Below, one piece after another: positions 35,418 through 45,663 of a stretch of DNA of 64,000 nucleotides. Each line of letters starts with the position of its first letter. Position 1 is the stretch's first letter. The translations under genes were made by a program, and so were the position numbers. The stretch comes from Alishewanella tabrizica (GTDB taxonomy: Bacteria; Pseudomonadota; Gammaproteobacteria; Enterobacterales; Alteromonadaceae). The notes under the pieces are model-generated. The model saw only the letters and a list, made by a program, of their open reading frames with translations, was not told the DNA's origin and did no database searches. The stretch covers positions 1-64,000 of the forward strand of contig NZ_BMYR01000006.1 of NCBI RefSeq assembly GCF_014652375.1. Direction: 5' to 3'.

Positions 35418-37838
35418 ATGAGAATGTTGCTAAATACCTTGCTGCTGGGCGCCTTGCTCAGTGCCAGTAGCGTCGCATTGGCGACGGCGGTTGATATTGG
35501 CTATCAACAGCCGGCCAAAGAAATTGTTGATATTGTAGATGCGGCTCCGGCACCGGGTGCCAGTTTAAGCCCAAACGGCCGTATTATGTTAAGCACGGCT
35601 TTCCCTGCGTTACCGGCTATTGCCGATTTAGCGGCGCCAGAATATCGGCTAGCGGGTGTGCGTTTTAACCCAGCCAACAATGGTCCGGCGCAACCACGCT
35701 ATGTATCCTCTTTGCAGCTGATCGATTTAGATACCCAGCAAAGCAAAGCAATTAGTGGCTTACCGAAAAGCTTAAAGGCCGTTAACCTAAGCTGGTCGCC
35801 TGATAGTCGTTACTTAGCGTTTATTCAATTAGAGGATAACCGCGCTAACCTGTGGCGAATTGATATCGCGGCGGCTAAAGCCAGCGCGTGGGGCAAAGCG
35901 CCAATTAATGCCATTTGGGGCGGGGTATTGCAATGGTCGGCAGATAGCAAAGCGATTTATGTTGCCACCGTGCCAGCAAAACGCGGCAATGAACCGGTTG
36001 CCAGTAAGGTACCAACGGGTCCTGTCATTACCGAAGCGCGTGGTCGTACGGCGCCAGCTCGAACCTATCAAGATTTGTTAAAAAATAAACATGATGAAGC
36101 CTTATTTAGTTATTACTTTACCAGCCAATTAGTGAAACTAGGCGTTAACAATAAAACGACGCTACTTGGCAAGCCGCAATTGTTTCGCAGCGTAGAGATC
36201 TCACCCGATAATCAATTTATATTAGTGAATCGTATCGAGCAGCCGTTCTCCTATGCGGTGCCAGTATTCCGGTTCGCCTACACCACCGAAGTATGGGATG
36301 CCTCGGGTAAGCTGGTTTACCAAGTGGTACAACAACCTGTAGCGGATAACTTACCCATTGCCTTTGATGCCGTGCCAACAGGGCGTCGTGATATTAGTTG
36401 GCGTGCCGATCACTCTGCCACGTTGTACTGGGCACAGGCTGCTGATGGCGGTGATCCCGCTAATAAGGTAGCCGTTCGCGATCAGCTGTTTCAATTAGCA
36501 GCGCCCTTTACGGCCGAGCCCGAAAAATTAATGGATTTACGTTATCGTTTCTCGTATTTAATGGCGGCTGCTGATGGTAGCCTGATGGTGTGGGAGCGCT
36601 GGTGGCAAGATCGTAACGAAAAGGTGTGGTATTTACCTAATGGTCAAGCGGCCCAACTGATGTGGGAACGCTCATCAGAAGATCAATATAACGATCCAGG
36701 CTCACCATTAATGACCACCGCGGCCAATGGTCAGCGTTTACTGCGTGTGGAAAATGGCGCTATTTATTTAACGGCCGTTGGCGCGTCTACTGAAGGTAAT
36801 CGGCCTTTTATCGATAAACGGCAGTTAGCGACGGGCGAGACCACCCGGTTATGGCGTTCGGAAGCGCCATTTTACGAATATCCATTAACCTTATTACCCT
36901 CGGGGCAGCTATTAACACAGCGCGAATCGGCTGACTTGCCGCCAGATTTCTATCTGCGTAATCTTCAATCAGGCGAGCTTACGGCCCTTACTCAAACACC
37001 ACATCCCATGCCACACACCCAAGGCATAAGCCGTGAGCTGATTAATTATCAGCGGGCTGATGGCATTCCGATGTCGGCGACCTTATTACTGCCTGCTGGA
37101 TACGATAAGACTCGTGATGGTGCCTTACCCACTATTGTGTGGGCTTATCCGCGTGAATTCCGGAGTGCTGCGGCAGCTGGTCAAGTGACTGATTCGCCTT
37201 ACCGGTTTAATCGTATTGGCTATTGGAATCCACAATTTTTAGCGACACAAGGTTATGCGGTGCTTGATAACGCCACTATGCCGATTGTTGGCGAAGGCGA
37301 TAAAGAACCAAATGATAGCTTTATTGAGCAACTGGTGTTAAATGCAGAAGCCGTGATTGCCGCAGGGGTGGCGCGTGGTGTAACCGATCCAAACCGGGTA
37401 GCAGTAGGTGGCCATTCGTATGGCGCCTTTATGACCGCGAACTTGCTGGCGCATACCCATTTATTTAAAGCCGGTATTGCACGTAGTGGCGCGTATAATC
37501 GCACCTTAACGCCTTTTGGCTTTCAGCGTGAGCAGCGCACCTTATGGGATGATCCTGAATTATACGCTCGGATGTCGCCGTTTTTTCATGCTGAAAAAAT
37601 TAAAACGCCGCTGTTGTTGATCCATGGCACTGATGATAACAACTCCGGTACCTTTCCGATGCAAAGCGAACGTTTATATCAGGCGATTAAAGGTAATGGT
37701 GGCACTACCCGTTTAGTCATGTTACCACTGGAATCGCATGGCTATCGCGCTCGCGAATCAGTGTTACATATGCTGTGGGAAACGACCGCTTGGTTGGATG
37801 AATTTGTGAAGAATGCGGAAGTACAAGCCGCTCAGTAA
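35418..37838 (+). CDS. Secreted S9 family prolyl oligopeptidase-like serine peptidase
   Basis: 806 residues with signal peptide ending VALATA. A seven-bladed propeller region (about 40-560; SWSPDSRYLAF and LQWSADSKAIYV blades) precedes an alpha/beta-hydrolase domain with the catalytic triad S667 (GGHSYGAF), D739 (HGTDDNNSG) and H774 (LESHGYRAR). It resembles the glutamyl-peptidase/dipeptidyl-peptidase branch of S9, common in marine Gammaproteobacteria. Likely periplasmic peptide degradation. Third of several export-type peptidases in the window. Confidence 0.9.
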   Translation: MRMLLNTLLLGALLSASSVALATAVDIGYQQPAKEIVDIVDAAPAPGASLSPNGRIMLSTAFPALPAIADLAAPEYRLAGVRFNPANNGPAQPRYVSSLQLIDLDTQQSKAISGLPKSLKAVNLSWSPDSRYLAFIQLEDNRANLWRIDIAAAKASAWGKAPINAIWGGVLQWSADSKAIYVATVPAKRGNEPVASKVPTGPVITEARGRTAPARTYQDLLKNKHDEALFSYYFTSQLVKLGVNNKTTLLGKPQLFRSVEISPDNQFILVNRIEQPFSYAVPVFRFAYTTEVWDASGKLVYQVVQQPVADNLPIAFDAVPTGRRDISWRADHSATLYWAQAADGGDPANKVAVRDQLFQLAAPFTAEPEKLMDLRYRFSYLMAAADGSLMVWERWWQDRNEKVWYLPNGQAAQLMWERSSEDQYNDPGSPLMTTAANGQRLLRVENGAIYLTAVGASTEGNRPFIDKRQLATGETTRLWRSEAPFYEYPLTLLPSGQLLTQRESADLPPDFYLRNLQSGELTALTQTPHPMPHTQGISRELINYQRADGIPMSATLLLPAGYDKTRDGALPTIVWAYPREFRSAAAAGQVTDSPYRFNRIGYWNPQFLATQGYAVLDNATMPIVGEGDKEPNDSFIEQLVLNAEAVIAAGVARGVTDPNRVAVGGHSYGAFMTANLLAHTHLFKAGIARSGAYNRTLTPFGFQREQRTLWDDPELYARMSPFFHAEKIKTPLLLIHGTDDNNSGTFPMQSERLYQAIKGNGGTTRLVMLPLESHGYRARESVLHMLWETTAWLDEFVKNAEVQAAQ

Positions 37839-37899
37839 AATTCGCTGATGATGATTTGTGATGACCTATGAAAGCAGGCGACGCACGTTATTTAATGTG

Positions 37900-37945
37900 A
37901 CATAAATAACGAGACATAAGTAACGAAATATAAGTAACGAGACAT
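37900..37945 (+). repeat. 14-bp tandem repeats before the S9 peptidase terminator
   Basis: ACATAAATAACGAG, ACATAAGTAACGAA, ATATAAGTAACGAG and a partial fourth copy follow one another at exactly 14 bp. Non-coding. Confidence 0.85.
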
Positions 37946-37978
37946 AAAAAACCGCAGTGTTATTACTGCGGTTTTTTT
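37946..37978. terminator. Rho-independent terminator between the S9 peptidase and GH115 genes
   Basis: A-run, ACCGCAGT-GTTATT-ACTGCGGT, then seven T. Works for both convergent genes. Confidence 0.93.
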
Positions 37979-38032
37979 ACGGGTTAGTTTTTGTCAGCAC
38001 ACTATTTTAGCAGGCTTGCCAAGAACAGTCCG

Positions 38033-40879
38033 TTAGCGACGGCTTTCTGGTGGACCCAGATAACTCGGTTTTAACCCCCCTGTATCGATAATCAGCTTTT
38101 GGAGTACCAGTGCCGGATCAACCAAATAAATGCGCAGGGTATAGGCACCGGGTTGGGGAACATCCAGTGCGCTGTTGCCAACTCTCACGCCATCCAAAAC
38201 CGCTTTTTCCCACGTTTCATAACGGTTATCGGCCAGCACATCCACGAATTGTGGCGTGTCGTTATTTAACGCAACCGCAAAACGTAACCCGCGCCCCGGC
38301 ACCAGATCCAAGGTTGGCGCGACGATGCTATGCAGAGTGAAGCGGCCACTGCTATGAAAGTACACCGGGTATTCTAGGTAGGGTGCATTTAGAACATCTG
38401 TTATCTGATAGTCCAATGTTGTCATGGCCGACATCGAAGAATGATGACGACCATGCCAAGGAATTTCCTGCCACCACGCGTTAGCCGTATTACCTACCAC
38501 CTTACCACTGGCTGCTTCCAGCGCAATGTAGCCATCGGCTTCAATAAACCCCTGCGTTGGCGTAGTAACGGGTTTTACTGCGGATACCTGCACTTTGGCA
38601 CCGCCCCAGCCGGTGCCGGTAACATGCACTTCTGCGGTATTCAGCCCCGTTTTCGCTTTCGCCCAATCCACCGTTACGGTGATGGATTGTTCAATTTCCA
38701 GTAATCCACTGCTATGGCTGAGCGTAATCCAGTCTGCGGAGGCAACGGCTTGGTATTCAAAGGGTAGAGTCCCTTTGTTAAATACCTCTATGACACGCTG
38801 CTGTTGGCCATGTGGATAAAAATGCTCCAGCGCCAGTGTTTTGCCTTGATACTCACTAATTGGCCAGGACAAGGGCGAGCCCTCGGCGGCAACGCCCATA
38901 TCTGCCACCGCCATAGGTGTTGCTACAGCAACGACCGGCATCAAATTCGCTGGCGGGTTGCGCCAGTAAGTAAAACCGATGTGCGGTTGCGACATCATAT
39001 GGTTCCAGCGGCCATTACCCAAGCTATGATAAAGCGTGGTGAGTTCGGCATCGCGATCAAACCAAAATCGTACCTGTTCGGCCCAGTAGTTAGTGGTTAC
39101 ACGGCCCTGAGTGCCATGCAGCTGGTTCATTGCTACTGCGCGGTTGTGTTCAAACACCGCCTGGCTGGCTTTTAGCGGATGCGCAACCAACTGAATAAAC
39201 GCATCGTGCAGCTTGGGGGCTAACTGCTGTTGTACGTGATCGGCTGTAGCAACCAGTGTTGCCAGTTCACGGCTTATCCGCGCAGCTTCGCCGTAATGAA
39301 AAATACTGTAGGTGTCTGGTGCTATGGCTTCTGGTTTGCGTCGGCCATTATGATGGGTATAACCCTGAATTAACTGGGCGATGGTGGTTGCATGCGCAGT
39401 GCCAAATTGCTGTGCGGCCCAATCGCTGGCAAATTGTTGTAAATTGTTGGCATTAAAGGCCTCCGGGTTCCATGCCATCCGTAAGAAAAAATCAGTGGGG
39501 AATTCCATTGGTTTAAGATCACCGACATTCACTATCCAAATGCGATCAGCTTGAAATTGCCAAGCCAAATTCATTTGCTCCCAAATTTTCGCCATTGGCA
39601 CCGTATTAATCCAGCGATAAGAGCGGGGGCTACCCACATAGTCAAAATGATAATATACGCCAGCACCGCCTGCGCGATTGCGCTCGCTGGCGGTAGGCAA
39701 ACGTCGGATATTACCGTAGTTATCATCGGCCCACAGTAGCGTCACGTCATCTGGCACCCGCATTCCGCGCTCATAAAAGCCCTGTACTTCTTTATACAGC
39801 GCCCATACTTGTGGAACATGCTCTACAGGCCGATCAGTAAAGGTTTCTTGTAAAATTTGCCGTTGATCAGTAACAATTTGTTGTAACAGCTCCACATTGT
39901 CACCCTCACTCATCGGCTCATCTTCTTGACCGCGCATGCCTAAGGTAAAAATACTTTCTAACGCTTTGTGTCGTTTGGCCCCTTCTTGCCAAAAGCGGTA
40001 AATATTCTCGCGATTAGTTGAGTATTCCCATGGTCCTGTGCCATAGCGATTCCACTCTTTATCCGCGCGTAGCATAGGTTCGTGATGGCTATTACTCATA
40101 ACGATACCCATTTCATCAGCCAAGAGTGCGTTTTGCCAATCATCATCTGCAAAGGCGTTATTCCACATTGCAGGCCACAGAAAATTTGCTTTGAGCCGTT
40201 GCAGGAGTTCAAAGACATGTAGATAAAACTGGCTATTGTAATCGCCAAATTTTTCGTTAACCCAATTGGTCAGGGCAGGATGTTCATCGTTTAAAAAAAT
40301 ACCGCGGTATTTTACTTTGGGGGCATCCATGCGTAAGGTATTGGCTTTAATATACAGCTGTTCACTTTTTACGACGGGCACATCGGCCCACCAATGCCAA
40401 GGCGATACACCAATGGTTTCGGCCAGATCGAATACGCCATAGATCGCGCCGCGCTTATCACTGCCCACAATCACTAGCGCCTGCTCGACGCCAGGAAACG
40501 GGGCCGAAATCACCTGTATTTGGAACGCTTCCCACTTGCCCGCAATAGCACTCACATTTAGTTTGCCAGCATCAATTAAGTGCTGTATCAGCGGGTTATT
40601 ACCAAGAGTGCCAATAATCAGCATGTGTTTGGCTTGCTCGTTGTGGCTGATCGCTAAGGTTTTACCACTAACATTAGCGATATCCTGTTGCAGGCTGGTC
40701 ACGGCTCGCAACAGGCCCGGATGATCTTGCGCGTCTACCTGCATCAGCGCTTGGCTATTTTTTCCGACCAGCGCAAAGTCGCCCTTGCTGGGGGTGGGTG
40801 TCAAGTAATCACTTGGCAAGCCCAGCACGAATTGGCTAAACAGTATGCAGCCCAAGCAGAGTAGTCGCGCAAGGATCAT
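38033..40879 (-). CDS. GH115 family xylan alpha-1,2-glucuronidase
   Basis: 948 residues with signal peptide ending VLGLPS. GH115 enzymes remove (4-O-methyl)glucuronic acid from glucuronoxylan, including internal residues. Recognised by the central stretch YRGIFLNDEHPALTNWV, FLWPAMWNNAFADDD, GIVMSNSHHEPMLR, TLGMRGQEDEPM and LLWADDNYGNIRRLP. A C-terminal beta-sandwich (about 760-945) follows. Its ATG overlaps the stop of the upstream GH43 gene (TAATG), so the two are coupled. Acts in the periplasm or outside the cell. Confidence 0.92.
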   Translation of the reverse strand: MILARLLCLGCILFSQFVLGLPSDYLTPTPSKGDFALVGKNSQALMQVDAQDHPGLLRAVTSLQQDIANVSGKTLAISHNEQAKHMLIIGTLGNNPLIQHLIDAGKLNVSAIAGKWEAFQIQVISAPFPGVEQALVIVGSDKRGAIYGVFDLAETIGVSPWHWWADVPVVKSEQLYIKANTLRMDAPKVKYRGIFLNDEHPALTNWVNEKFGDYNSQFYLHVFELLQRLKANFLWPAMWNNAFADDDWQNALLADEMGIVMSNSHHEPMLRADKEWNRYGTGPWEYSTNRENIYRFWQEGAKRHKALESIFTLGMRGQEDEPMSEGDNVELLQQIVTDQRQILQETFTDRPVEHVPQVWALYKEVQGFYERGMRVPDDVTLLWADDNYGNIRRLPTASERNRAGGAGVYYHFDYVGSPRSYRWINTVPMAKIWEQMNLAWQFQADRIWIVNVGDLKPMEFPTDFFLRMAWNPEAFNANNLQQFASDWAAQQFGTAHATTIAQLIQGYTHHNGRRKPEAIAPDTYSIFHYGEAARISRELATLVATADHVQQQLAPKLHDAFIQLVAHPLKASQAVFEHNRAVAMNQLHGTQGRVTTNYWAEQVRFWFDRDAELTTLYHSLGNGRWNHMMSQPHIGFTYWRNPPANLMPVVAVATPMAVADMGVAAEGSPLSWPISEYQGKTLALEHFYPHGQQQRVIEVFNKGTLPFEYQAVASADWITLSHSSGLLEIEQSITVTVDWAKAKTGLNTAEVHVTGTGWGGAKVQVSAVKPVTTPTQGFIEADGYIALEAASGKVVGNTANAWWQEIPWHGRHHSSMSAMTTLDYQITDVLNAPYLEYPVYFHSSGRFTLHSIVAPTLDLVPGRGLRFAVALNNDTPQFVDVLADNRYETWEKAVLDGVRVGNSALDVPQPGAYTLRIYLVDPALVLQKLIIDTGGLKPSYLGPPESRR

Positions 40880-42606
40880 TAGTTACCTCCAGTTTCTTGT
40901 CGGCTATGTAAACCGAGCATGGTACCGACAAAGCCCGTTGCTACCTGTGTGCTTAATATTTTTGCATCTTGCGTATCGCTAACCGCTTGCCACTCGCCAT
41001 CACCTAACGCGTAGTAAAAATTGATGCTGCCAGCTTGGCCTGATATTTTAAGGCGCAATTGTGTTGCATCTGCGGCTAAGGGTAAGGCAGCAATTTGCTC
41101 TGGCGCCGCCCCTGCGGCTTTTTCTAAAAACAACTCCTTGCCATCACCTTTGCTGCGAACGCCCATGTAGTAGTGATAGGTTTCATTTTGAAACGCCACA
41201 ATACCTGCAGAAGCCTGATTCACGGTTGCTGCAGGAATGTGCATTTGGGTACTGGCTTCAAAGTGCATATGTTGCTGGCGCCGACTTACAAATGACGGTT
41301 GATCGAATGAGCTCAAACCGACCCCCGGTTTAAGCTGCAATTGCTGATTAGCAAGCGTTAACCAACTTTGATCAAATTGGCGCAGTGTGTTCCACTGTAA
41401 ATCGAGTGTGCTGTTAGTAAAATCATCGCGCCAGGTGAAGTTGCCTGTTAAGGGCTGTGCCGCTGGTACACTGGCTAAGCTGGTAGGTGCGTTTAAGCGG
41501 TATGGAATCGTTTCGCCTGCTGGTAAAATATGTGGCCAGCCATCTTTCCAGGTTACAGGTAGTAAAAAGGTTTCACGCCCCGTATTAAAAAAGCGCTCTT
41601 GATAAGCGCGGCTAGCGAGAAACACCGCCCACCAACTGCCATCTGGCAATTGAACAAAATCGGCGTGCCCGGCAGTTGTAATGGGATCTGGCCGAGTGGG
41701 ATCTAAGTCTCGTTGGGTTAAAATAGGATTGCCCGTATAGGGCACAAAAGGCTCTGTTAAACTACGACTACGAAATACCACCGCTGAATGTTCATCGGCT
41801 GTACCGCCCTCTGCGCAGACTAAATAGTACCAGTTATCATGTTTATAAATATGTGGGGCTTCAATCCAAATGGGTTTAGTGCTGAGATCGACACCACCAT
41901 TGACCAATAAGCGTTGCGAATCTGCAATAATTTTTTGGTTCGCTAAATCATACTCCCATAGCCAAATGGCTTTGTGTCCTTCATACAAGGATTCTTCGGG
42001 CTCACCATTGTGCGCGATGTAAACGCGGCCATCGTCATCAAAGAACAGATCCGGATCAATCCCTTCTACTTCGGGTAACCAAATCGGATCTGACCAAGGG
42101 CCCGCTGGATCGGTGGCGGTTAGGATAAAATTACCGCCGCGATCAACCACCGTGGTGATGATATAGTACACCCCATTATTAACCCGTAGGGTGGGAGCAA
42201 AAATACCGCGTGATACTTGTAAACCCGCCATATCGAGCTGCGATTCGCGCGTTAAGGCATAGCCGTGTAAGGTCCAATTCACTAAATCGCGGCTATGTAA
42301 AATAGGTAAGCCCGGCGTGTAAGTAAAAGAAGACACCGTCATATAATAATCATCGCCATTGCGGATGATACTAGGATCGGGAAAAAAGCCCGCTAACACA
42401 GGGTTTTGAAAGGTGCCCGAGGCTAAAGGGCCATCAAAAATGGGATCCATACCTTGGTAGTGAAACCAGTCAAATTGGGCGGTAGAGGAAGCGGTAACAG
42501 TAGGGACAGTATTGCTGTTGGCTTCTGGGGTACTGGCTGGTTGGCAAGCACTCAACCCAAGTAGTAAGCTCATGCTAAGTAATAGGGGTTTGTAGTGATG
42601 GTGCAT
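40879..42606 (-). CDS. GH43 family beta-xylosidase / arabinofuranosidase, lipoprotein
   Basis: 575 residues. Lipobox LSAC gives a lipid-anchored enzyme. The five-bladed GH43 domain (about 60-390) begins FQNPVLAGFFPDPSIIRNGDDYY with the catalytic-base Asp in the PDPS motif, has EGIDPDLFFDDDGRVY and IEAPHIYK (general acid Glu). A C-terminal concanavalin-like domain (GH43_C2, about 395-570, LDLQWNTLR) is typical of exo-acting xylosidases. It probably trims xylan oligomers for the adjacent GH115. RBS AGGAG. Promoter likely in 42607-42768. Confidence 0.92.
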   Translation of the reverse strand: MHHHYKPLLLSMSLLLGLSACQPASTPEANSNTVPTVTASSTAQFDWFHYQGMDPIFDGPLASGTFQNPVLAGFFPDPSIIRNGDDYYMTVSSFTYTPGLPILHSRDLVNWTLHGYALTRESQLDMAGLQVSRGIFAPTLRVNNGVYYIITTVVDRGGNFILTATDPAGPWSDPIWLPEVEGIDPDLFFDDDGRVYIAHNGEPEESLYEGHKAIWLWEYDLANQKIIADSQRLLVNGGVDLSTKPIWIEAPHIYKHDNWYYLVCAEGGTADEHSAVVFRSRSLTEPFVPYTGNPILTQRDLDPTRPDPITTAGHADFVQLPDGSWWAVFLASRAYQERFFNTGRETFLLPVTWKDGWPHILPAGETIPYRLNAPTSLASVPAAQPLTGNFTWRDDFTNSTLDLQWNTLRQFDQSWLTLANQQLQLKPGVGLSSFDQPSFVSRRQQHMHFEASTQMHIPAATVNQASAGIVAFQNETYHYYMGVRSKGDGKELFLEKAAGAAPEQIAALPLAADATQLRLKISGQAGSINFYYALGDGEWQAVSDTQDAKILSTQVATGFVGTMLGLHSRQETGGN

Positions 42607-42768
42607 TGGTTGTGACTCCTGGTGTTGGTATCGTCACCCCATTAAAGTGAAAAAAGCCATATTCATCAATGGCCTTAGTGTTATGAAAATGCGTCTGGAC
42701 TGTGCGTTTTTTGGCAATCTATGTTGCAGGTCGGCGATTGACCTGCAACATACGAAGCGGGATGTTTT

Positions 42769-43965
42769 TTAATCGTTTACCGCAGCGGTATTGGTAATAC
42801 CCGTGTGGCCGTTTCGGTATTCTTTAGGTGTTTGTGAAAAGTGTCGTTGAAACACCGCATACATATACTGCAGTGAAGGATAACCACACATTTTGGCAAT
42901 ATCGGTTGGATTTACTTCTGTTTCCTTCAGCATCTTACAGGCTTTACTCAGCTTTTGATTATGTAATTCGGTGTGAATAGAGTGACCGCGCTCAGCTCGA
43001 AAACGTTGTTCTAAATTAGAACGAGAAATGCCAACGAAATCGGTGACCTGTTCTACTTTGGCGCCACGAGTAGCATGGCGGCGAATGTAATGCATCGCCT
43101 GAATGACATAAGGATCACGTAGTGCTTTAAAGTCGGTAGATTGCCGCGAGGCTACCCCAGCAGGGGCAACTAAAATACGCTTTTGCCCAACATCAATGTT
43201 GTTCAATTGAGTGTGCAGTAATTTAGCTGCCTTATAGCCCATTTCAAAGCAGCCCTGTGTTACTGAACTTAAACTGATCCGGCTTAAATATCGCGCGATA
43301 TCATCGTCATCGATGCCAATAATGGCGATATTATCCGGCACAATAATACCTACATGCTCACACGCTTGCAGCAAATGGCGCGCCCGTGAGTCAGTTACGG
43401 CAATAATCCCAATCGGTTTGGGTAAGCCCTGAATCCAGTCGGTAAGCCGATTCATAGCATATTGCCACGTTTCTGGTCGGGTACAATGACCTTGATAGAC
43501 ATGGCAATCATAGCCATCTTGCGCCGTTAGCGAACGAATGGCCTGTTCACGCTCACTCGCCCAGCGATGTTGTTCGTCAGTTGGCACGCTGTAAAAAGCA
43601 AAGCGGTCGAGTCCCTTACGTTTTAAATGCTCGTAAGCACTTTGCACTAAGGCAAAATTATCAGTAGCCACATAAGGTACGGCGGGATAATCGTCTGGAT
43701 TACTGTAAGAGCCGCCAATGCCTACGATGGGTTTATTGGTATTGGCTAAGGCACGCTGAATGTTCATATCATCAAAGTCAGCGATGATGCCATCTCCTCC
43801 CCACTCATGAATATGCTCTAGCCGGCACAAAAAATCTTCTTCTAGATACAGATCCCAATCTACTTTTGACGATTGTAGATAATGACCAATACCTTCAATA
43901 ACTTGTCTGTCATACACTTTGTTGGCATTAAACAACAAAGTAATGCTGTGTTTTGCTTTAAACAT
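42769..43965 (-). CDS. xylR: Xylose operon activator XylR (AraC family)
   Basis: 398 residues, as in E. coli XylR (392). N-terminal periplasmic-binding-protein-like xylose domain (about 1-270; IIADFDDMNIQRAL, GIIAVTDSRARHLLQACEHVGI, NIAIIGIDDDDIARYLS) and a C-terminal pair of AraC-type HTH motifs (VTDFVGISRSNLEQRFRAERG, DIAKMCGYPSLQYMYAVFQRHF). With xylose bound it activates xyl genes. It is divergent from xylB; the predicted direct-repeat operator lies before xylA. Confidence 0.95.
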   Translation of the reverse strand: MFKAKHSITLLFNANKVYDRQVIEGIGHYLQSSKVDWDLYLEEDFLCRLEHIHEWGGDGIIADFDDMNIQRALANTNKPIVGIGGSYSNPDDYPAVPYVATDNFALVQSAYEHLKRKGLDRFAFYSVPTDEQHRWASEREQAIRSLTAQDGYDCHVYQGHCTRPETWQYAMNRLTDWIQGLPKPIGIIAVTDSRARHLLQACEHVGIIVPDNIAIIGIDDDDIARYLSRISLSSVTQGCFEMGYKAAKLLHTQLNNIDVGQKRILVAPAGVASRQSTDFKALRDPYVIQAMHYIRRHATRGAKVEQVTDFVGISRSNLEQRFRAERGHSIHTELHNQKLSKACKMLKETEVNPTDIAKMCGYPSLQYMYAVFQRHFSQTPKEYRNGHTGITNTAAVND

Positions 43966-44104
43966 AGTTGCACCCTGTCAGTGTGTTACATAATTTTTAT
44001 TTTTTTTGTTTTTAATTTTTGCCGTTATCAAAAAAAGTTTCGGCTTTGTCGATATTAGACCAGTAATTGACCAAGTCAAAGCTGAAAACAGAATTCAGCG
44101 GGGC

Positions 44105-44122
44105 ATTACGAATTTTCGTAAT
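44105..44122. promoter_or_regulatory. Perfect palindrome in the xylR-xylB intergenic region
   Basis: ATTACGAA-TT-TTCGTAAT, eight-bp arms, 65 bp before the xylB ATG. Could be the binding site of a dimeric regulator; its dyad symmetry differs from the direct-repeat layout expected for XylR. Confidence 0.45.
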
Positions 44123-44186
44123 TGCTGATCCTACCCTCCTCATCAAAGATTGTTTTATGTTCAGTAAATTATCTTCTAAGGTCACC

Positions 44187-45641
44187 ATGTACATTGGTAT
44201 AGATTTAGGGACTTCCGGCATAAAAGTTATCTTATTGGCTGAAAACGGTCGTGTCATTGATAGCGTTAGCGTACCGTTACAGCAACAACGGCCATATCCT
44301 TTGTGGTCAGAACAAGCGCCCGAAGACTGGTGGTCAGCTTTACAGCTCGCAATGCAGCAATTAAGTTCGCAACACTCTCTGGCTGCCGTTAAGGCCATCG
44401 GGTTAGCTGGGCAAATGCATGGTGCAACTTTGCTGGATAGCGATAATCAGGTTATTCGGCCAGCCATTTTGTGGAATGATGGCCGTGCTTTTGCGCAATG
44501 CCAAGAACTGCAGCAACGGGTGCCTACTTTAGCTGCCTTAACCGGCAATTTAGCGATGCCTGGGTTTACTGCGCCTAAATTACTCTGGGTGCAGCAACAT
44601 GAACCTGAGGCGTTTAAGCGTATTGCGAAGGTGCTGTTACCAAAAGATTATTTACGTTTTTGTTTAAGTGGTGATTTTGCTTCTGATATGTCTGATGCGG
44701 CAGGAACCCTGTGGTTAGATGTGGCAAAACGTGATTGGAGCGACACACTTCTAACCGCATGTGGTTTAGCGCGGCACCACATGCCTGCGCTTTATGAAGG
44801 CAATCAGATCACCGGTACTTTACTCCCCGCGCTGGCAACGCAATGGGGGATGCAAACGGTTCCGCTGGTGGCGGGTGCGGGCGATAATGCTGCTGGGGCT
44901 ATTGGCGTTGGGATAGTCAATCCAGGGCAGGCGATGCTGTCGTTAGGCACTTCAGGTGTCTATTTTGCGGTTAGTGATGGTTTTAAAGCCAACCCACAGT
45001 CTGCGGTACACGCGTTTTGCCATGCCTTACCCAATAGTTGGCATCTGATGTCTGTCACCCTCAGTGCAGCGAGCTGTTTACAATGGTACGCCGATACGGT
45101 GGCACAGGCGACAGTCAGTGAGCTACTCGACGAGCTGGAACATAATCCACCAAATACGTCACAAGCCCCGCTTTTTTTACCGTATTTATCGGGCGAGCGT
45201 ACGCCGCATAATAATCCTAATGCACAGGGTGTCTGGTTTGGTTTAACGCATAGTACCGATCGGGCCATGCTAACTTACTCCGTACTAGAAGGTGTGAGCT
45301 TTGCGCTAGCGCAAGGTGCGTTGGCACTGCATGACAGTGGCTTAATACCCACCGAAATCAGCTTAATTGGTGGGGGGGCTCGCAGTGCCTATTGGCGTCA
45401 GCTACTGGCTGATATCTTACAGCAGCCGCTATTGTTTCGCGAAGGGGGGGAAGTTGGCCCTGCGTTGGGAGCAGCAAGGCTAGCCATGCTTGCACTGCAA
45501 CCTGATACAGCAATTAGTACCCTTTGCGTGCAACCACCTTTGGTGAGTGAACACCGTCCCAATCCATTACGTCAAGCAGATTTACTGGCTCGGTATCAAC
45601 GCTTTACCACGATATATCAACGTTTAGCCGATTTGTTTTGA
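44187..45641 (+). CDS. xylB: Xylulokinase
   Basis: 484 residues from ATG 44187, exactly the usual length; a longer frame begins at 44067 but the N-terminal MYIGIDLGTSGIKVILL is the true FGGY ATPase start. FGGY kinase with GLAGQMHGATLLD, ILWNDGRA and GAGDNAAGAIGVG (catalytic Asp). Phosphorylates D-xylulose to enter the pentose phosphate route. Followed by xylA after 121 bp that hold a candidate XylR site, so xylA may also have its own promoter. Confidence 0.96.
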   Translation: MYIGIDLGTSGIKVILLAENGRVIDSVSVPLQQQRPYPLWSEQAPEDWWSALQLAMQQLSSQHSLAAVKAIGLAGQMHGATLLDSDNQVIRPAILWNDGRAFAQCQELQQRVPTLAALTGNLAMPGFTAPKLLWVQQHEPEAFKRIAKVLLPKDYLRFCLSGDFASDMSDAAGTLWLDVAKRDWSDTLLTACGLARHHMPALYEGNQITGTLLPALATQWGMQTVPLVAGAGDNAAGAIGVGIVNPGQAMLSLGTSGVYFAVSDGFKANPQSAVHAFCHALPNSWHLMSVTLSAASCLQWYADTVAQATVSELLDELEHNPPNTSQAPLFLPYLSGERTPHNNPNAQGVWFGLTHSTDRAMLTYSVLEGVSFALAQGALALHDSGLIPTEISLIGGGARSAYWRQLLADILQQPLLFREGGEVGPALGAARLAMLALQPDTAISTLCVQPPLVSEHRPNPLRQADLLARYQRFTTIYQRLADLF

Positions 45642-45663
45642 TCTTTAGTCCTAGGTGGTTGAC

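Noticed and set aside
44067-44186. N-terminal extension of xylulokinase
   Set aside because: The FGGY fold starts at MYIGIDLG and the shorter protein has the standard 484 residues.
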